Source: Dromaius novaehollandiae (lineage: Eukaryota > Chordata > Aves > Casuariiformes > Dromaiidae). From it: a DNA stretch of 64,000 nt. Position numbers and translations under genes: made by a program. This document shows positions 11,117-32,800 of the stretch, piece after piece. Under the pieces are notes generated by a model. That model saw only the letters and a list, made by a program, of their open reading frames with translations. It searched no databases and was not told the DNA's origin. Within the stretch, counting starts at the first letter, position 1. Every line of letters starts with the position of its first letter. The stretch covers positions 38,567,981 through 38,631,980 of the forward strand of contig NC_088098.1 of NCBI RefSeq assembly GCF_036370855.1. Reading direction: 5' to 3'.

Positions 11117-14100
11117 TCATTCATTTCTATTACGTCTCCTCAGTCCTGTCTCTTCTGGTTCAAGGACATCTTTGTTTATCATTTCTTGGTCTTCCACCAC
11201 ATCTGGCTCAAAAACCTGATTTACATCACATTCTTCATATAATTGATCCTCTTCTATTTTGTAATCGTTATCAACATGCTCAAGCAAATCTTCATTACTG
11301 TCTTCTTGGTCATCTATTTCTTTCTCTGGAGAATGTTCAGCAAATGACTGAATGAGATCTTCAAGTTTCTCATTACAAATGTGGCTGACATCTTACGATT
11401 TAACAAAAAAAAAGTTTAATTTAGTGTAATGGTTCCAAGTTTCAGAGTCACTTTAAAATTATTCATTTGTTTTATTTTTTAAAGAAGCTTAAGTAAAGCA
11501 AAAATTTCCCAGTGAACCACTCTTAACACTTTAGGTTCTTCTTGGACTAATACACACCTCTTGGAAAGTTCCAGCTGAAACTAATACTGTATACGTTTTG
11601 CTGTTGAATATAATAATGCAACCATTATCCGAAGCCTCAGAGTTTACTGTCTGGGAATCCTCAGTCTAAAGTTAGTTTATAGTTAGTCTGCTTTAACAAA
11701 GCAGAACATGACTATGTAGTCTATCCTACTTCAGTGTATTTTAGCATTTATTCTCAAAGAATGATGATGCATCACCAATTTGTAATTAGATATACGGCAG
11801 GCAAGAAGAATGGTACTCCTCCAGATTAAAAGTAATTCCCAACATGTTTCACCAAAGATGCAGGAACTGAAAATTACTATAGTAAGATCTGTTTAATCTT
11901 TTAAAATATGAACGACTACAATATCTATCCTGCTGGAAATTAAAGTACCTTTCATCTTGTTTTCTGACTTATCCAATCCACTTTCTTTCATCAGTCGTCT
12001 AATTGATTGGAGCTGTGTCATTATTTCATCTTTCTGCTCACAAGCTAAAGCATTAACACTGAAAAAAAGATAGATGTCAACAGCTGAAAGACTACCTCAG
12101 AAGTGAGTGCTCAATAACATTTCATTGCAAACGCGAAAGAGTGGAGTATTTCTTTCAGCGGGTAAATACCACAATCAAGTTAGTGACACGTTTAGGTCAC
12201 GCTTTTCTCTGAAACTGAACTCCTGGGAAGCAGGAAGTCCAGCACATACAGCTACTGGCTAATTTAGTCACTGAATTCTAAGACTGGAGCTCCAATGGCC
12301 GAAGCTGAGCAGCGACTACTGAAAGAAACAAATAACAATCCAAAATATTTTATTTTCAGGATGACATTGCCTAATGTAAAGCTTTAGAGTTTAGAGGCTC
12401 TTTTCATTTATTTCAGGTTTTGTCTACTCTCTCTCCTCTCCATCACTACTAAAAATCTGTAAAGCAGCCAAATTGGTCAGGTCAATTTAACACTTGTTAA
12501 ATTCAGGAGTACACTAAAAGAACAATTATGAAATTCTGCACGTTTTAAGCTAGGCTACATGAAAGATGTCAGTCTACACAACATGTGCAGCAGGGATACT
12601 TGTATTTCTGGAACATGGGTAAGGCCCTAGCTCCTTGAGGACAGCACATCTCTGTGAGTACAAGAAGGTTATATTACTTACTCCCTTATTTTGCACTATG
12701 ACAGAAAGTTAAGCTTCCCTGAGACACACACATTCACTTAGTAAATTCCTTTCAAAACACAAAAATAAGCAGCTATACCTTGGTAGCTATTTCTGTCTTC
12801 TTCTAATGGTATCAAAAGAAAGAAATTCAGTGTGCTACCAGAAATTTAATTTCCATAAAAGCTTTTGAATGCTACTAAGCTTAAATATATAGTTTTTTAA
12901 TATTACTCTCCTCAGTCCATGTTAGCTTTCAACAGAGTACACAGACTGGTTGAACCATGGTTACTTGATTATAAGTCCACGCTTTTTGCATTTATGTTTG
13001 GTGAACAAGAGGCAGCAGGTGTTTATGGAGAAGGTGGCAAATGCTACAAAAGGCTAAAAAACCACTGAGTAATTAAAAAAGGTTCCTAAACACTGTTCCA
13101 TATCTATCTGTAAGGAACTTTAAGAACTCTACTTTTTTTCTTTGGAGAATCTCAATTGACAAAAAATGATGCCACCTGAACTATTTTAGAATCACTCACC
13201 AGTTTGACAGTGGATCCAACTGAGTCAATAAAGAGTTTAACATTTTCTCTGTCTGTGCTAGATGCTGCTCCAATTCTAAAAGCTGGTGCTCTAAAACAAA
13301 CAAACTCTATGTAAGAAATGCACTACCAAAAGGACATTAAGTTATATTTTTAGCTGGGCATATGTAAAAACAGGAATATAGTAGTTTTTTCTCTCTAAAG
13401 TTCTAGAACATGAAAAAGGAGGGGTGGGGTAAGAACATAACAGAACCTTTAGTATGTGTGACCAAAAGTCCATCTCATCCAATAACCTGTCTCCAACAAC
13501 GTCCAAATAAAGGATACCTTGGCAAAAACTGATAGAGCATGCAGAACCTCTTTCCTCTCCCAGCCTCCAAAACTATACAGTTCCAGGACTTCCTGAGCCA
13601 GAGGTAGTGTCTCTCTCTATACTTACTACACTGCCATGAGTTTGTCCAGTCACATTTGCAACTATATTTAACTCTTATGACAGTACCGGAAAAGGCAAAG
13701 GCACTAGAGTTCAGAAGAGTACGCCTCCCCCTAAATTACAAATCAGTTTCAAGGAAGGAAGAATATAAAACCCTAAGATGGTGAGCAGACAGTCTAACAA
13801 ATCGCTGCTGAAACTGACTATGCGTATAGTGTACAGGGACACCAGTAGAGACTTCTAGTTGTTTAGCAATTCAAAAATGTGTCTAGACAAGGAGGGAAAA
13901 GAAAAAAAAAAAAGCAGGACAACAGTGGAACTTGGATATGACATAAATTTTTCTCCAGGTAAAGCCCTGATTCTTGGCATATGGGGACTAGACAGGATCA
14001 GACATTCAAAAGAGTACTCTGTACCAAGAAGAAAGAGTATCACTTGTTTCTTCTGCCTCTTCTATGAGGGTCTTATGTTTTTGACAGGTCTATTATTTGG

Positions 14101-17100
14101 CCTAGAAATACAACAGCCTATATAACTGTTTATCCACTGTTCCACCATTAATACAGTTCAGTTCAACAGCAGATTGTTACATCCTATTTAAACACCTTAT
14201 TCTATTGAAGAAGGACAAACAGGCAGAGAGCCTTAATATATTACTGTAGAATGTTGTTTTGAAGAATATATCTGGGGTTTTCAACTTAGTGCCTGAAGTT
14301 TATAGAATAACATACTTTTAAAATATTTTTGTAGGTTACTTACGACATTTAAATAACTTAAGATTGTTCCTGTTGAGCTAGACTGCGTCAATGAAAATAT
14401 ATAGCTTTGTTTTAGTAGGAAATCAACACTTTTGATGAACATAAACATTTTGAATGTTATCTTACCTGTTTCCTTTGCCTTGTCTTCTGTATTTTTTTCC
14501 TTCTTGGAGAGACTTTCTTCCTGCGATTTCATCTTTAATAGATACCATTGTGTTACAAAAGTGCATTTTTTTTTCATACATGAAATAATATTTAGAAACT
14601 TTACTGAAAGCAAATAGTGACCACAATCATTTGTGCTCCATTAATGTGACCTTTGTTTCTGCCCTGCCTTTTGCCTATCTTAAAATAACTCTCTTAATTT
14701 AAACAATGACAACATGACTGTTCCGAATTTCTGTGACCTAAATTTCTACGACTTAAAAGTTTTCCTATTGCTTACCTTAAGAAATTTGTATGCTGCAAAC
14801 ACTCCCACTCCAAGAGCATACAACGGCATGAGGGTAAAGGCTAAGTCTCTACCATTTCCTCTTGTTCTTTCACTCTTTATCTCTTTCTCCATTGCATTTC
14901 TCATCTGCTGAATACCCTGGTAAGTTCTACCTTCAGAATATCCTGGATTCGGGCGAGCTTGATGAATTGCCTGAGGACTACCTTAAAGATTGCAATGTTT
15001 GAAAGGAAAAAGACAAGGTAAGAAAGGAAATTACAGGTACAATTAGTTTCTCAAGTGGAACTAAGTCTTTTTCTTTTTTTATGGCCCTCTTTGTTCATCA
15101 GTCCTCTAAATGGTGTGGTCAGCCCTGAATGCAAATCAAAGTTACAACAGACCACGCTTCCATAAGTAGAATGCCAAGTTAAATCTAGATAGTAAAGACT
15201 TTCAAACTAAGCTTCTGTGTTTCTTCAAGATACAAGTTTTATATTTCTTCATTAGCAGCAAAATTAGCAAATTCAGGGAAAACTACAGAAAGGTTAGACA
15301 CAACAAGAAACACTCTGATTTTGAAATTAAAATATACTCAGAGAAACTATTGATAATGTTGCAAACAGTTACAGGTTAATATTTTTCCATGCAACAAAGA
15401 AAGGAGTTAAGTAGAAACTGAATTGTCCAGTCCAAAGGAAAAAAGTTTTGCTGAAATATGTATGCGGTGTTACTGCTTTGGTTATTTTAAAAATAAAATC
15501 AGTACTATGTGGATACTCCACAGAAGTGCTGTACCTCTGCAATTCAAGTATTTAACTGGAAGGAATACCCGAGAGTAGCCAAGAGACGCAACCTGCAAGC
15601 CTTAAAATAATTCTGAAAGATTATATTTTTTCATGTAATTTGCCTGCCATAACAGGCAACAGATGAAGGAACAGCTAGTTCCACAGCTTGAATTATGTTA
15701 TTTTTTACAGTTATATCTGTGGTCCATAGGACACATACGTAAGAAACTACTATCAGCTAAAGAATGCAGAAGGTTGCAGAAACAAGCAGCAGATCATTAG
15801 CAGGCTGAGGGGGCCTCCTGGAAGTTTTATATTGATGTCTCAACTGGTTGCCTGGACTTATAACTTTCAAGTCCCTTTGAACATTTAGTTCATCTTAATT
15901 TTTCAGAACCAAACCTGCATAAAGCAAGACTCATATTCTAAAAAAATTCCCAAACAGAAGACCCTTATGCAAAACACTCCTTATTGTCAATTAACACTAA
16001 AGTATTAATTAAGCATAAGTAAAATTAGACTCAACTTTAAGCTGGAACAGGAGAACCCAGATAGATGAGAACAGTAGATGTGCCTGAAGTTTATTTTATA
16101 CAGTGCTAGACCAAAACATCAATAGAACTGCAAGCACATTAAGTATCATTTTTTAAAAGGTTTGGTTTGAGAAGAATTTGATCTACGGCCTGTAACAAAT
16201 AGCAGTCACTATGTAAATTGAAAGAAATCTGGCAATACAGCCAGGCTAGAGCCTATGAAACACACAGAGTGTGAGACCAGCTGGGAAGAACATGCTGGCT
16301 GCTTGGGACTCACCTCTTCCACCCCTGGAAGGTACTGCTAGAGATGAGCACAGATACATACTTCGGAGGGTTTCAGCAACACTGTTTGATACACAGTGCC
16401 TCTGAAGGCCTTATCAGTCAAGCCGAGTTGCCTCAAAGAAATAAGCTGTTTGTTATTTCTCAAAATTAAAACTGACCTTTGGACCTCAGGAATTAGGAGT
16501 GAAATCCTTAGCTAGTGTACACTGACACAGCTTTGTATACATTTATACTTCTTAAGCTTTAATAAGCAGTACGCCATCTAAACCAGACAATGATATCTTT
16601 CCTAGAAAAGCATCTTTAACTCTAATACAGTTTCTGACAAATTCTGTAAAGTTCTGTCCTAATAGTTACTAACAGTTAATATTTGGTTTCCTTATTAAAA
16701 TTCTAACATATGTAATTTTTTTCCTCCCCTCTACACCTCAGAGTTAGTTATTAACCTGCTAGAATAACAAACACCAGTACAGGCAGTATCGCCTACTCAT
16801 TCATAAAACACACCTGGTCAGATACAAGCTTCATCGCAAAGACTTACTTCAATTTAGGGAGCGCTTAACACACTAAAGAAAACAATCAACACAGGAATAA
16901 ACCAGAATAACGAGCAGAACATGAAAGAGAGAAAGATTTGCGGTGAAGAAGTTAAAGCCGGTTCACAACGCCCTATAAAACACTCGGGTCCCCCTCAGGG
17001 TTCAGGCGCCCCGTAACGCCGCCCTCCCCGGTTCCACGGCCCCCTCCGAGCGCGCTTAGCGCCAGCGGCAGTTTTAACCAGCCCCCGCGAGGAAACCAAC

Positions 17101-17297
17101 CCCCGGCGCCGCCGCGGCGCGGCCCGGGCGCCGCCGGGGCTCCTACCTCTGCGGTGCGGGCGCGGATCGGCCTGGCCGCCGCGCACAGAGCTGCCGGCCC
17201 GGCCGCCGCCTGCCCCGAACATCCTGGGCATGACGACGAGCACGCAGAGCACCAGCACCGCCGACACCAGCACCTGCTGCGCCACCGACAGCGCCAT
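11117..17297 (-). CDS. RIC3/CCDC107-family two-pass ER membrane protein with coiled coil
   Basis: Six exons on the minus strand: 17297-17147, 14981-14776, 14532-14466, 13290-13200, 12058-11949 and 11391-11117. They join in frame (phases 1, 0, 1, 2, 1) to 299 residues plus a stop. Residues about 5-25 are a hydrophobic signal/anchor (start MALSVAQQVL). Residues 97-119 are a second membrane segment (LMPLYALGVGVFAAYK). Residues 142-171 are a coiled coil with LAQTEKMLNSLLTQLDPL, very close to human CCDC107 LAQTEQHLNNLMAQLDPL. An acidic tail follows and ends GLRRRNRNE. The N terminus and the MKE segment after the coiled coil resemble RIC3, the ER chaperone for nicotinic receptor assembly. Function here is therefore inferred as an ER membrane accessory protein. 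The start lies in a CpG island, head to head with the next gene. I could not decide between a CCDC107 orthologue and a separate RIC3-like paralogue. Confidence 0.85.
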
Positions 17298-17952
17298 GGC
17301 CGCCGCCGCCGCCTTCCGCACAACGACGGGCGGCGGCCGAGAGGAGAGGCGCCCGCTGCGCCGCCTCCGGCACCACGGCTCCCCCTGCGGGGGCTGCGCG
17401 GGGAAGCACCGCGGCCTCGCCGCGCTGGTAGCGACACACGAGACCCACCGCGGTGGCAGCGCGGCCGCAGCGCCTCGGGCTCTCGTAAATTCAGCTCCCT
17501 CGCCGCAGCCCGCTGGTCCGGACTGGGAGGAGCTGGCTGTTAATTTGCCGGGGCCTCGCTTTCCAGCGTCGTTCCCGGTGACAGGGGACGTGGAGGGGCG
17601 CGCAGGCCGCCGTTGTGCTGCCCCGCTGTGAAGCCCTGGGAGCCGGTGTTGGACCCGGCCCCCGGCAGTCCTGAAAAGAAAGAGGACCGGTACCAGACTT
17701 GGGAAGATGTTTTGCATTACGTTTATGTTTCAAACCTCTTCCACACAAAGTCGATGGAAACTGGGTTCCCTGTAATGTTCATGGCCCTCAGTGAAGTAGC
17801 ATCCTGCTACCTCTGTGCTAGGCGCATGGCTTCCCCCGGGGCAGTGCTGCCACCTGCGCGGAAGGTTCTGGAAACAGGCCCGGGGGGGGGGGGGGGAGGA
17901 GGGGCTACGGCGCCTGCTGCGACCGTTGGCGCCTTTGGAGCCGTTGGGAGCC
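17000..17952. promoter_or_regulatory. Bidirectional CpG-island promoter
   Basis: GC- and CpG-dense DNA between and over the start codons of two divergent genes: the RIC3/CCDC107-like gene (ATG at 17297, minus) and the first CAP gene (ATG at 17953, plus), 655 bp apart. The densest part is 17000-17630. No TATA box is evident. The plus-strand start has a strong Kozak context (gccATGg). The many overlapping open frames on both strands follow from GC-richness. Confidence 0.7.
17879..17902. repeat. Poly-G run upstream of the first CAP gene
   Basis: About 14 consecutive Gs followed by GA/GG, some 50 nt before the ATG at 17953, probably in the 5' untranslated region. It could form a G-quadruplex in DNA or RNA (inference). 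Length may be unreliable in the assembly. Confidence 0.7.
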
Positions 17953-25865
<7,913 letters not shown>

Positions 25866-28800
25866 CTCGATTTGAAATACATACCATCTCCTCAAGATAC
25901 TGTCTAGTGAATTAAGCAAAAAAGTTGTACTGACATGACTTTAAAGACAACTTTCTTTGAGAATAATTTGGTTATTATTTTATGCTGCTTAGAGCATGCT
26001 AACATGCTAGGAAAATATTTGTGGGGAAAACCTCTCTGGGAAAATGTTAAACTAAAGATGGCATCTGGTAAGATTTGGAACATTAATTATCAAATTTACC
26101 AAAAGTGTGTTGTATTTTACTCCTAGAATTCAAAGAGAAAAATATATGTCAGTTAAACAGCTGTTACAGTTCACGCTAAGCTAATATTTAAAGTGACAAT
26201 TGCTTAATTCAGATACAAGAGAAAGCTAGCACCATAATATGTACTCAGTACTGTTTTCCTAGAGTAAAAGAATACCCTGAATAAAAAGTAAAAAGAAGAT
26301 TCTATAGAAAGACAGTTCTTTAGAAATCTTAATGTTTGTGAAGTTAGTACAACTTGATATTTATAAAGTAATGCATTTATTGTCCCTTATTCAAAATGAA
26401 AAGTTTCAGATTTATTATTAAGTATTTTGCTCCTAACTCCCTCTAAACAGAAAAAGTTAATCAAAAAGTTGAAAAGGTAATGTGCTTCATTTTAAACTTT
26501 GCATATTCCTTGTTTTAACATACACTGTTATTTTAGCATATTCTGGCTTTAGCATAGCATGTTTCTGGCTTTGTAAGTGTTCTAAAGTTTTAATAATAAA
26601 TTTTCTTTATTTTATCTGTAAACTTATTCAAGTCTCTTTAATCAATACAGATTTTGCTCTTCTATATCCAAAACATCCAGTCTTTCATTAATATGCTTTA
26701 ATTTCAATTTCACCAAAAGATAGATAATAGTTATACAAGAATTTTAAGTTATTTTCCTGTCAATATAATAAACTATATTTTTTCCTGGTTATAGGTGAAG
26801 CAGAGTGATAAGACTATCCCAACACATTAAAATACCAAAAAAAGCTTAAGACTATTTTAGTCTTATATAGTAAATGCCTATATTACTGCATTACTGCTAA
26901 AGTTCATTATTATTGAGTAATGTTTCACCATTACTGTAAAATAAACAAATACCCCCACCCCCAAGTCAAATTCTGTCATTTGCTTAATGTTCAGAACTGA
27001 AACTGAATTTCCAGAAAGTTTCCAGGAGTTCAGCTTTCATAGTTTGTCTTGTACTTCCTTTTTCTAGATATATGTTTGAAAATTTAGGTCTAAAACATGG
27101 CAATTTATTATGTAAACCTATAGTGATAATTACAGTGATTATGTAAAAAGAATATTTATTCTTATTGTAGGAGATTCTCAAAAAAAATAAGCTAGATGTT
27201 TCACTGTAGATTAAGTTGAAAACAACCATTAGACATCCTATTCTAAAATTACTAAAATACGGACAAAACTTTTCAAATACACGCTTTATTTTTTAAAAAT
27301 TGGATTACATTCTCAAATCCAGAAGCCTAATATACACGTAAAACCATAAATGGGCAGCTCCTACATACCAAATTGCCCAGTATGAAAGTTCCCGAGCACC
27401 AGCTGTTCCCGTTGATTTATCTGAAAGTTGCAGATGTTCACCATTTCTGAAGGTAAAGTCATCATTTAGATGTCTTAATGTGGCTGAAAAGCTTAATTCA
27501 GAGCTTAATTTCTGACTTCTGTAAGGAAAATAAAATCATTAGTTCCTGCAAGATAAAACTTTATACTACAATAAGGTTCTTTCAAGTTTTGAAGTGTTAC
27601 TATTGCATAGATTTAAGATACCGCCTTTTTACAAACAAAAATGCAATTTACATTCAAGCATTATTGAATGTTAAATATTAATTTAAAAGTTTTTCTAGTT
27701 TGACCTATATAATTGTCTGCAAAAAAACATATCTCATGCAGTAATTCGTATCCCTGAGAGGAACACTCCTTTTCATCATTTAGTAACTGCGTTAAAGTTA
27801 GGACTCTTCTAATCACTGTATGCCTTGGAGAGAAGGCTACAATTGAGAAAGAAAGAGGTCTGCAGTTTCCCAAATCATTAGGATGACCTTAGTTCCTACT
27901 GCCCAGATTTATACCAGGATGACAATGTTTTGTAGTTCTTTCATCTAAGACACAGTTTATTACTTTTCCTGAGCTAAGTAGTTTGGAATTTGCAACACTA
28001 AATGATCAACAGATAGTTATGCCCACTACTTACCATCAGGTCTGGTTTCAATAAATGAAGTAGTTTTCTTTTCATGAATATCATTTTTCAATCTGCTCTC
28101 TTGAACTTGTGATAGAAGTCTTTTCTGGCTGTTTTTTAATGAAGGTGCTTTAAAGTTGTTAGAAAACAGATCAGAAAATTGGCACAGCTTTTTGCAAATG
28201 GAGATTAGGATAAGGCTAGCAAGCATTTCAGCTTGTGGTTGATAGTTCTTGATGGGGTTTTTGTCGTGGGTATTTTGAGGTTGAGAGAAGGTTCTTGTCA
28301 CATTTATCATATTAAAATGTCTTTTTAATTAGTCTTGCATAGTTTATAAATGTATCTAGTTACAGGGCCTGGTAGATGATAATCTTTTTAAAGCACCAGC
28401 AATGCAGTTAGCCTTTTTAAAGAGATTACCTGTAGAAATATTGATACTACTTCCTATATAATCACAGAGAGCAGTTTTACACTAACCTATTAACTTATGT
28501 ATATTGGTTGTATTCTGTTAGAAACACACAAAAAGAAATGAAATTATATATCAGATATTTGGATGACTGTGGTTTTCTGGTAGTGTTTATGACAGCAAAT
28601 ATTTTATTGTCCATTTTAAATGAGAAACTATGAAGATGAAAATTGTATCACTGAATTACTTAGGTTTCAGTGAAGAGGATTTCAATGAAAGTGATCTGTC
28701 CATGGTTAGTCTTGCTGCCTTGACTTCATTCATCTGAACTCAATGTCAGGATAGGATGAAAAATGAGGTCAGCTGCTGCAAAAGCCAGCATTACCTGACG

Positions 28801-28900
28801 TACTGATGACCTTGTTTTTCAGTGTGTGTTGGCTGTTACTGCTTTGCTGCTCAGAAGAGCTAATGTAACTGTAGGTTCTGTGTTGTGAGGCACTGCAAGG
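25866..28900. other. 3' untranslated and intergenic DNA after the first CAP gene
   Basis: AT-rich sequence. The first few hundred bases are probably 3' UTR. Beyond that I see no gene, no CpG island and no recognisable repeat family. Confidence 0.5.
26280..26285 (+). terminator. Candidate polyadenylation signal of the first CAP gene
   Basis: AATAAA about 415 nt after the stop codon. Further AATAAA hexamers occur at about 26595, 26768 and 26940, so the true 3' end is open. Confidence 0.4.
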
Positions 28901-31900
28901 TTGTATCTAAAAACTGACAAACTGTCAGTTTGTCTTCTTCACTGTTTCCCTCTTGAGTGCTGGTTCTTCTGGTGTCCACACAGAATACATGTTTCCAGTT
29001 TCCTCTCTTGAAGAAAACGTCAGTATGGTTAAGAAGATTATTCCAAGATCCACTGTCTAAAAATAGTGTGGATGTAGCCCATAGTGGCTTTTGCTCTCTC
29101 TCCTCTGGACAGCATAAGTAGAATATTATTCAGTAATATTCCAATAGTATTGTTAGCGGTTCTTGAACTTTCATGCTATTGCTATGCACCAACTATTTCT
29201 GGTTTTATACTGTAAAAACAGACCTCTGATGGAGGTCTGATGGAGGAAAAGCAACCTCATTTTTCAAATGCCTTAAAGTTAAAAAGAAAAAACAATTGCA
29301 ACAAATCATGGTAATTTAAGTTCAAGAAATTTAAATTATCATGTATGAAGGCCAAGGAAGATAACCAGAGATCTGATGCAGCTAGGTATAGTACATATGT
29401 ACTCTCTCTATAACAAGCTTCCTGTATTTGTGTTGTCAGGACCAGGCTAAATCCTTCGTCCTGCACAACGTGTAGACCACTGTCTTCCACAGTTATGTCA
29501 TTGCATACCCAGCTTTTCTTCACAATCTTTAGCAGTGCTGTCAGCAAAGATTAGGAGACAACCTTTGGTAAGTGTATCACACTTCTCTTATTCTTTGGTT
29601 GAGGGGAAGGAGTGAAGCAAGCTGTGCTTGAGTGGCAAAGGAGGTATCATAAAGTGCCATCTTTACTGGCAGGAGGTAGGCACCACAGGGGAAAGAACAA
29701 CCAGCAACACCTTGTGCTTTGGTCCATCTGAAATCCCAATATTGTCCTAAAAGCACAGCAAGCAATGCATTAGAATTTTGCTCACTTAGGTTAAGGGGTA
29801 TAGTTGCAGTAAACACTATTATGGAAATTCCCCTACTCCTGCCTAAAACAATAGTAAACTGCCTGCAGCCCAGCCTCATGCTGGTGGCCTCCCACGCTCA
29901 TAGCCAGGCCATTCAGGCTCAGCAGAATCACTGAACAACTGATATCCTCTGATACATAGAAGAAAGATGAGCAGTTAGACAGTAGTGAGCAGATAGGCCC
30001 AGTAGAACACCAACTTCATCAGTCCTCCGATCTTATTGGGCAGCAGTGTGGCAGAAAGCAGCTGTACAGCATGCAGGGACAGCACCCTGCCATCCCTTTC
30101 AAAGGCCTCGTCCATTTTCTAGTTGAAATGTTCTGCAGGACACTGAATTTCCATTTCTTCCAACTCAGAGCAGGCTGGAAAGACACATCAGGGAAGTATC
30201 ACTCAGATAGTTCTACAAATCACCTTCTCCTTTTTTCCTTGCCCTTGCCTTTTAGATGCTTACCCTGCAGTCTTAAAGACCACTCTGAAGATGATGACCA
30301 GCTGCTATGACTCTCATCACGTTTGGCCTAACCCCCTAGTGACTGATGGTTGGTGGGCCATCCTGTCTGGAATGCTTCTCCAAACAGTTCTCTAGCATGC
30401 AGTTTGCAGAGAGATGCATCTGCTCCATACCTCCTAACATAAAGTTGTAAAGTCTGGCCTTGGAATGTAAGTATGCAGTTCAGCTGTGGATTAAGCCACT
30501 TACACTTGCCTACATGTGAGCTGCGGGCCCAAACTTTTATTATAGGTAGATAGAATCTAGCTAATGCCTCTGCAGTTCCACTGACAGTAACTAATTCAGC
30601 TTACCCTAAAGCAGACTCACAGTGCTTGATCAACTGAACTGCTCTCTAGGGTCCATTGACTGTGCTAACTAAGTATTAATGAAATATAACATGAGTTTAG
30701 ACACCTGGATCACATGTAGCACCTAAATTTAGAGTTCTTGGTCACAAGCTGAATTCCACCCCGGATATCTACCAGTAGTATGGATACTGCAGGGGTGTCT
30801 TTTTTTGTTCCAGATGCTCTTCCCCCTCCCTCCTTAAAAAATTAACAGATACATGTGATTGTGAGGCTTTGGCAGCAGCTGTACCAAAATGGGAATCAAC
30901 CTCAGACCCTGGGCCCTCAGGCAGAGGGAGACCAGAAAGTAGGTCCTGTTAAACAACATGAAGCTCACATGCTGTGACCAGGAGAAGGCCCTGAAGGGTA
31001 CAGAGATGAAGGCCTGCCTTTAGGAAAACAACTGGACAGAGGAACAGTGATTCTTAGAGGCCCTCCACAGACTATTCTAGGAGCCTTTTCCTGCCAATAA
31101 AAGAGAAGCTATATGGTCCCCTTGAGTCAGGGAATCCTTCTATAGGAGATTCTCCTACTATGAGATTCAAAGTGTTGCCAGTCTGCCCAGTAAGAGCACC
31201 AATCCATTTGGTGATAGAAACTTTGCTTTCACGGGCTGCAGATCCTGTCCTTTGCAAGTAGCCAGGAACAAGAAGTTTGTCCCTCTTCTGTGGTACACTA
31301 TTTGCTGAGGTTGGGGACATGGTCGCTAAGATTTTTTTGGTTCTCATGGTTCAGTAAGCGTTTTTAATGATCAGTAACATCCAAGAAAATATTTATCATT
31401 GAATTTTAACACTGAATATAGTGAGTTGTTTTCTTTCTTCTCATATCCTTTGTAGAGTTAAGAGCTTGACCCAGACTGTGCCATCTTTACCCATGACATG
31501 CCTGTCCATTCAGCTGTAGCCTGTACCTGAGAAAGGGTGAAGGTGTGAAATGAGCGCCACAAGTCCCTGCAGTAAAAAGTGAATATTATTATGTCTCTCA
31601 CAGGAGGTGTAAGATTATGATGAGTATTAAAACTCCACAACGTCTGATAACCTTCAGGGGTCTTAGTGTCTCTTCTGCACCTGCACGGCTACCAAGGGCA
31701 GGAATGCTGTTTGTGAAGGGTTGACAGATGTAGCCCTTTACATATGCAAGCGCTGACCCACTATTGATTGTCCCAGATTTTTTGCATAATGTGGTTTCAC
31801 CAGAAGGTAGTAGTCTCCCAGGTCCATTACATCCCTTAATGATTGGGAGATGACCTGGGGCTATGTTGCAGTCTGACAGCATAGCCTGAAGTATTGGTTC

Positions 31901-32800
31901 AGGTATCTGAAAGAGATTTCTTCCTTATCCCAGAGGTAATGAAATATTAGCTCCTTCTGCCCAATATGTTCATAACCTCACCAGACCCTATGGCAGAGGA
32001 TGAAGCTGGCCCAGTGGTGGTCCTAAGGTAATCAGTGTCTCATAAGCACAAGGAATTAAAGCAAAAATGGGAACTGCGGTGAAAGCATCATGCTGTTACA
32101 AGTGATAAGTGGAACTTGCCAGCATCTCTTGGGCATGTCATTCCTTTTATATTATGATCTAAAAAGGTCATACAATGTGTGAAGCTGATGAGTGGTGAAT
32201 GTGGTGAGCATGGCATGCTGGAGTAGCCTGTGAGTGACTAAATGCCAGAGACTAGTTGGATAGTTGTCCAATAACTACTTTGAAACATAGACATCTCCTG
32301 TCTGTCCAGAGGGTAGTACTAAAAAGACAGATAAAATTTGTCTGATGACTTGATTCACTCCTTGGCATAATTTGTAAAGATAAAGTCATGCTCTTTCTCC
32401 ACTGTAAGAGAAGATGAGTATTTCATCACTACTTACAGACATATGTCTAAGAACTGTTTTGTGTAAACAGTCTGCAGTTGCCTTGGCTTTGCATAGGAAA
32501 ACCTCAAAAGATCTTTCAGTTTTTGGCCTGCATAGGAAATAGTTAAGAGCTTAAGATAATTTACTTGTTAAACTAAAGTCCAGAGATAGGAATTCATCCT
32601 CAAATGACAGCTGACCATAAACTGAGATTCATATAAATTTTTGTTACTTTCAGGTAAGAATACTTAAAATTTATTTTTTTTGATTTTTTTTCAGTGTTTC
32701 TTATCACTATGGACTGACTAATTCTTTTGTTTCAGTGCACTTTATCTTTCAGTACAGGAGTGTGGGGAATCAAGTGAAGAATCTAAATAAAATAATGCAT
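28900..32800. other. Intergenic DNA of moderate GC with scattered open frames, unassigned
   Basis: Less AT-rich than its surroundings, with several open frames of 70-100 codons, mostly on the minus strand (about 29577-29879, 31072-31347 and 31598-31882). None matches a family I know and no splice-linked gene could be built. A worn-down old transposable element is possible, but I can name neither family nor ends. Confidence 0.35.

Noticed and set aside
16973-17748. Long open frames on both strands around the shared promoter
   Set aside because: Same GC-rich artefact. Only the short MALSVAQQ exon on the minus strand is supported, because it splices in frame to the conserved membrane exon.
29577-31882. 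Possible fossil retroviral reading frames on the minus strand
   Set aside because: I could find no protein motif, terminal repeats or primer-binding site that would let me name an element, so I list the region only as unassigned.
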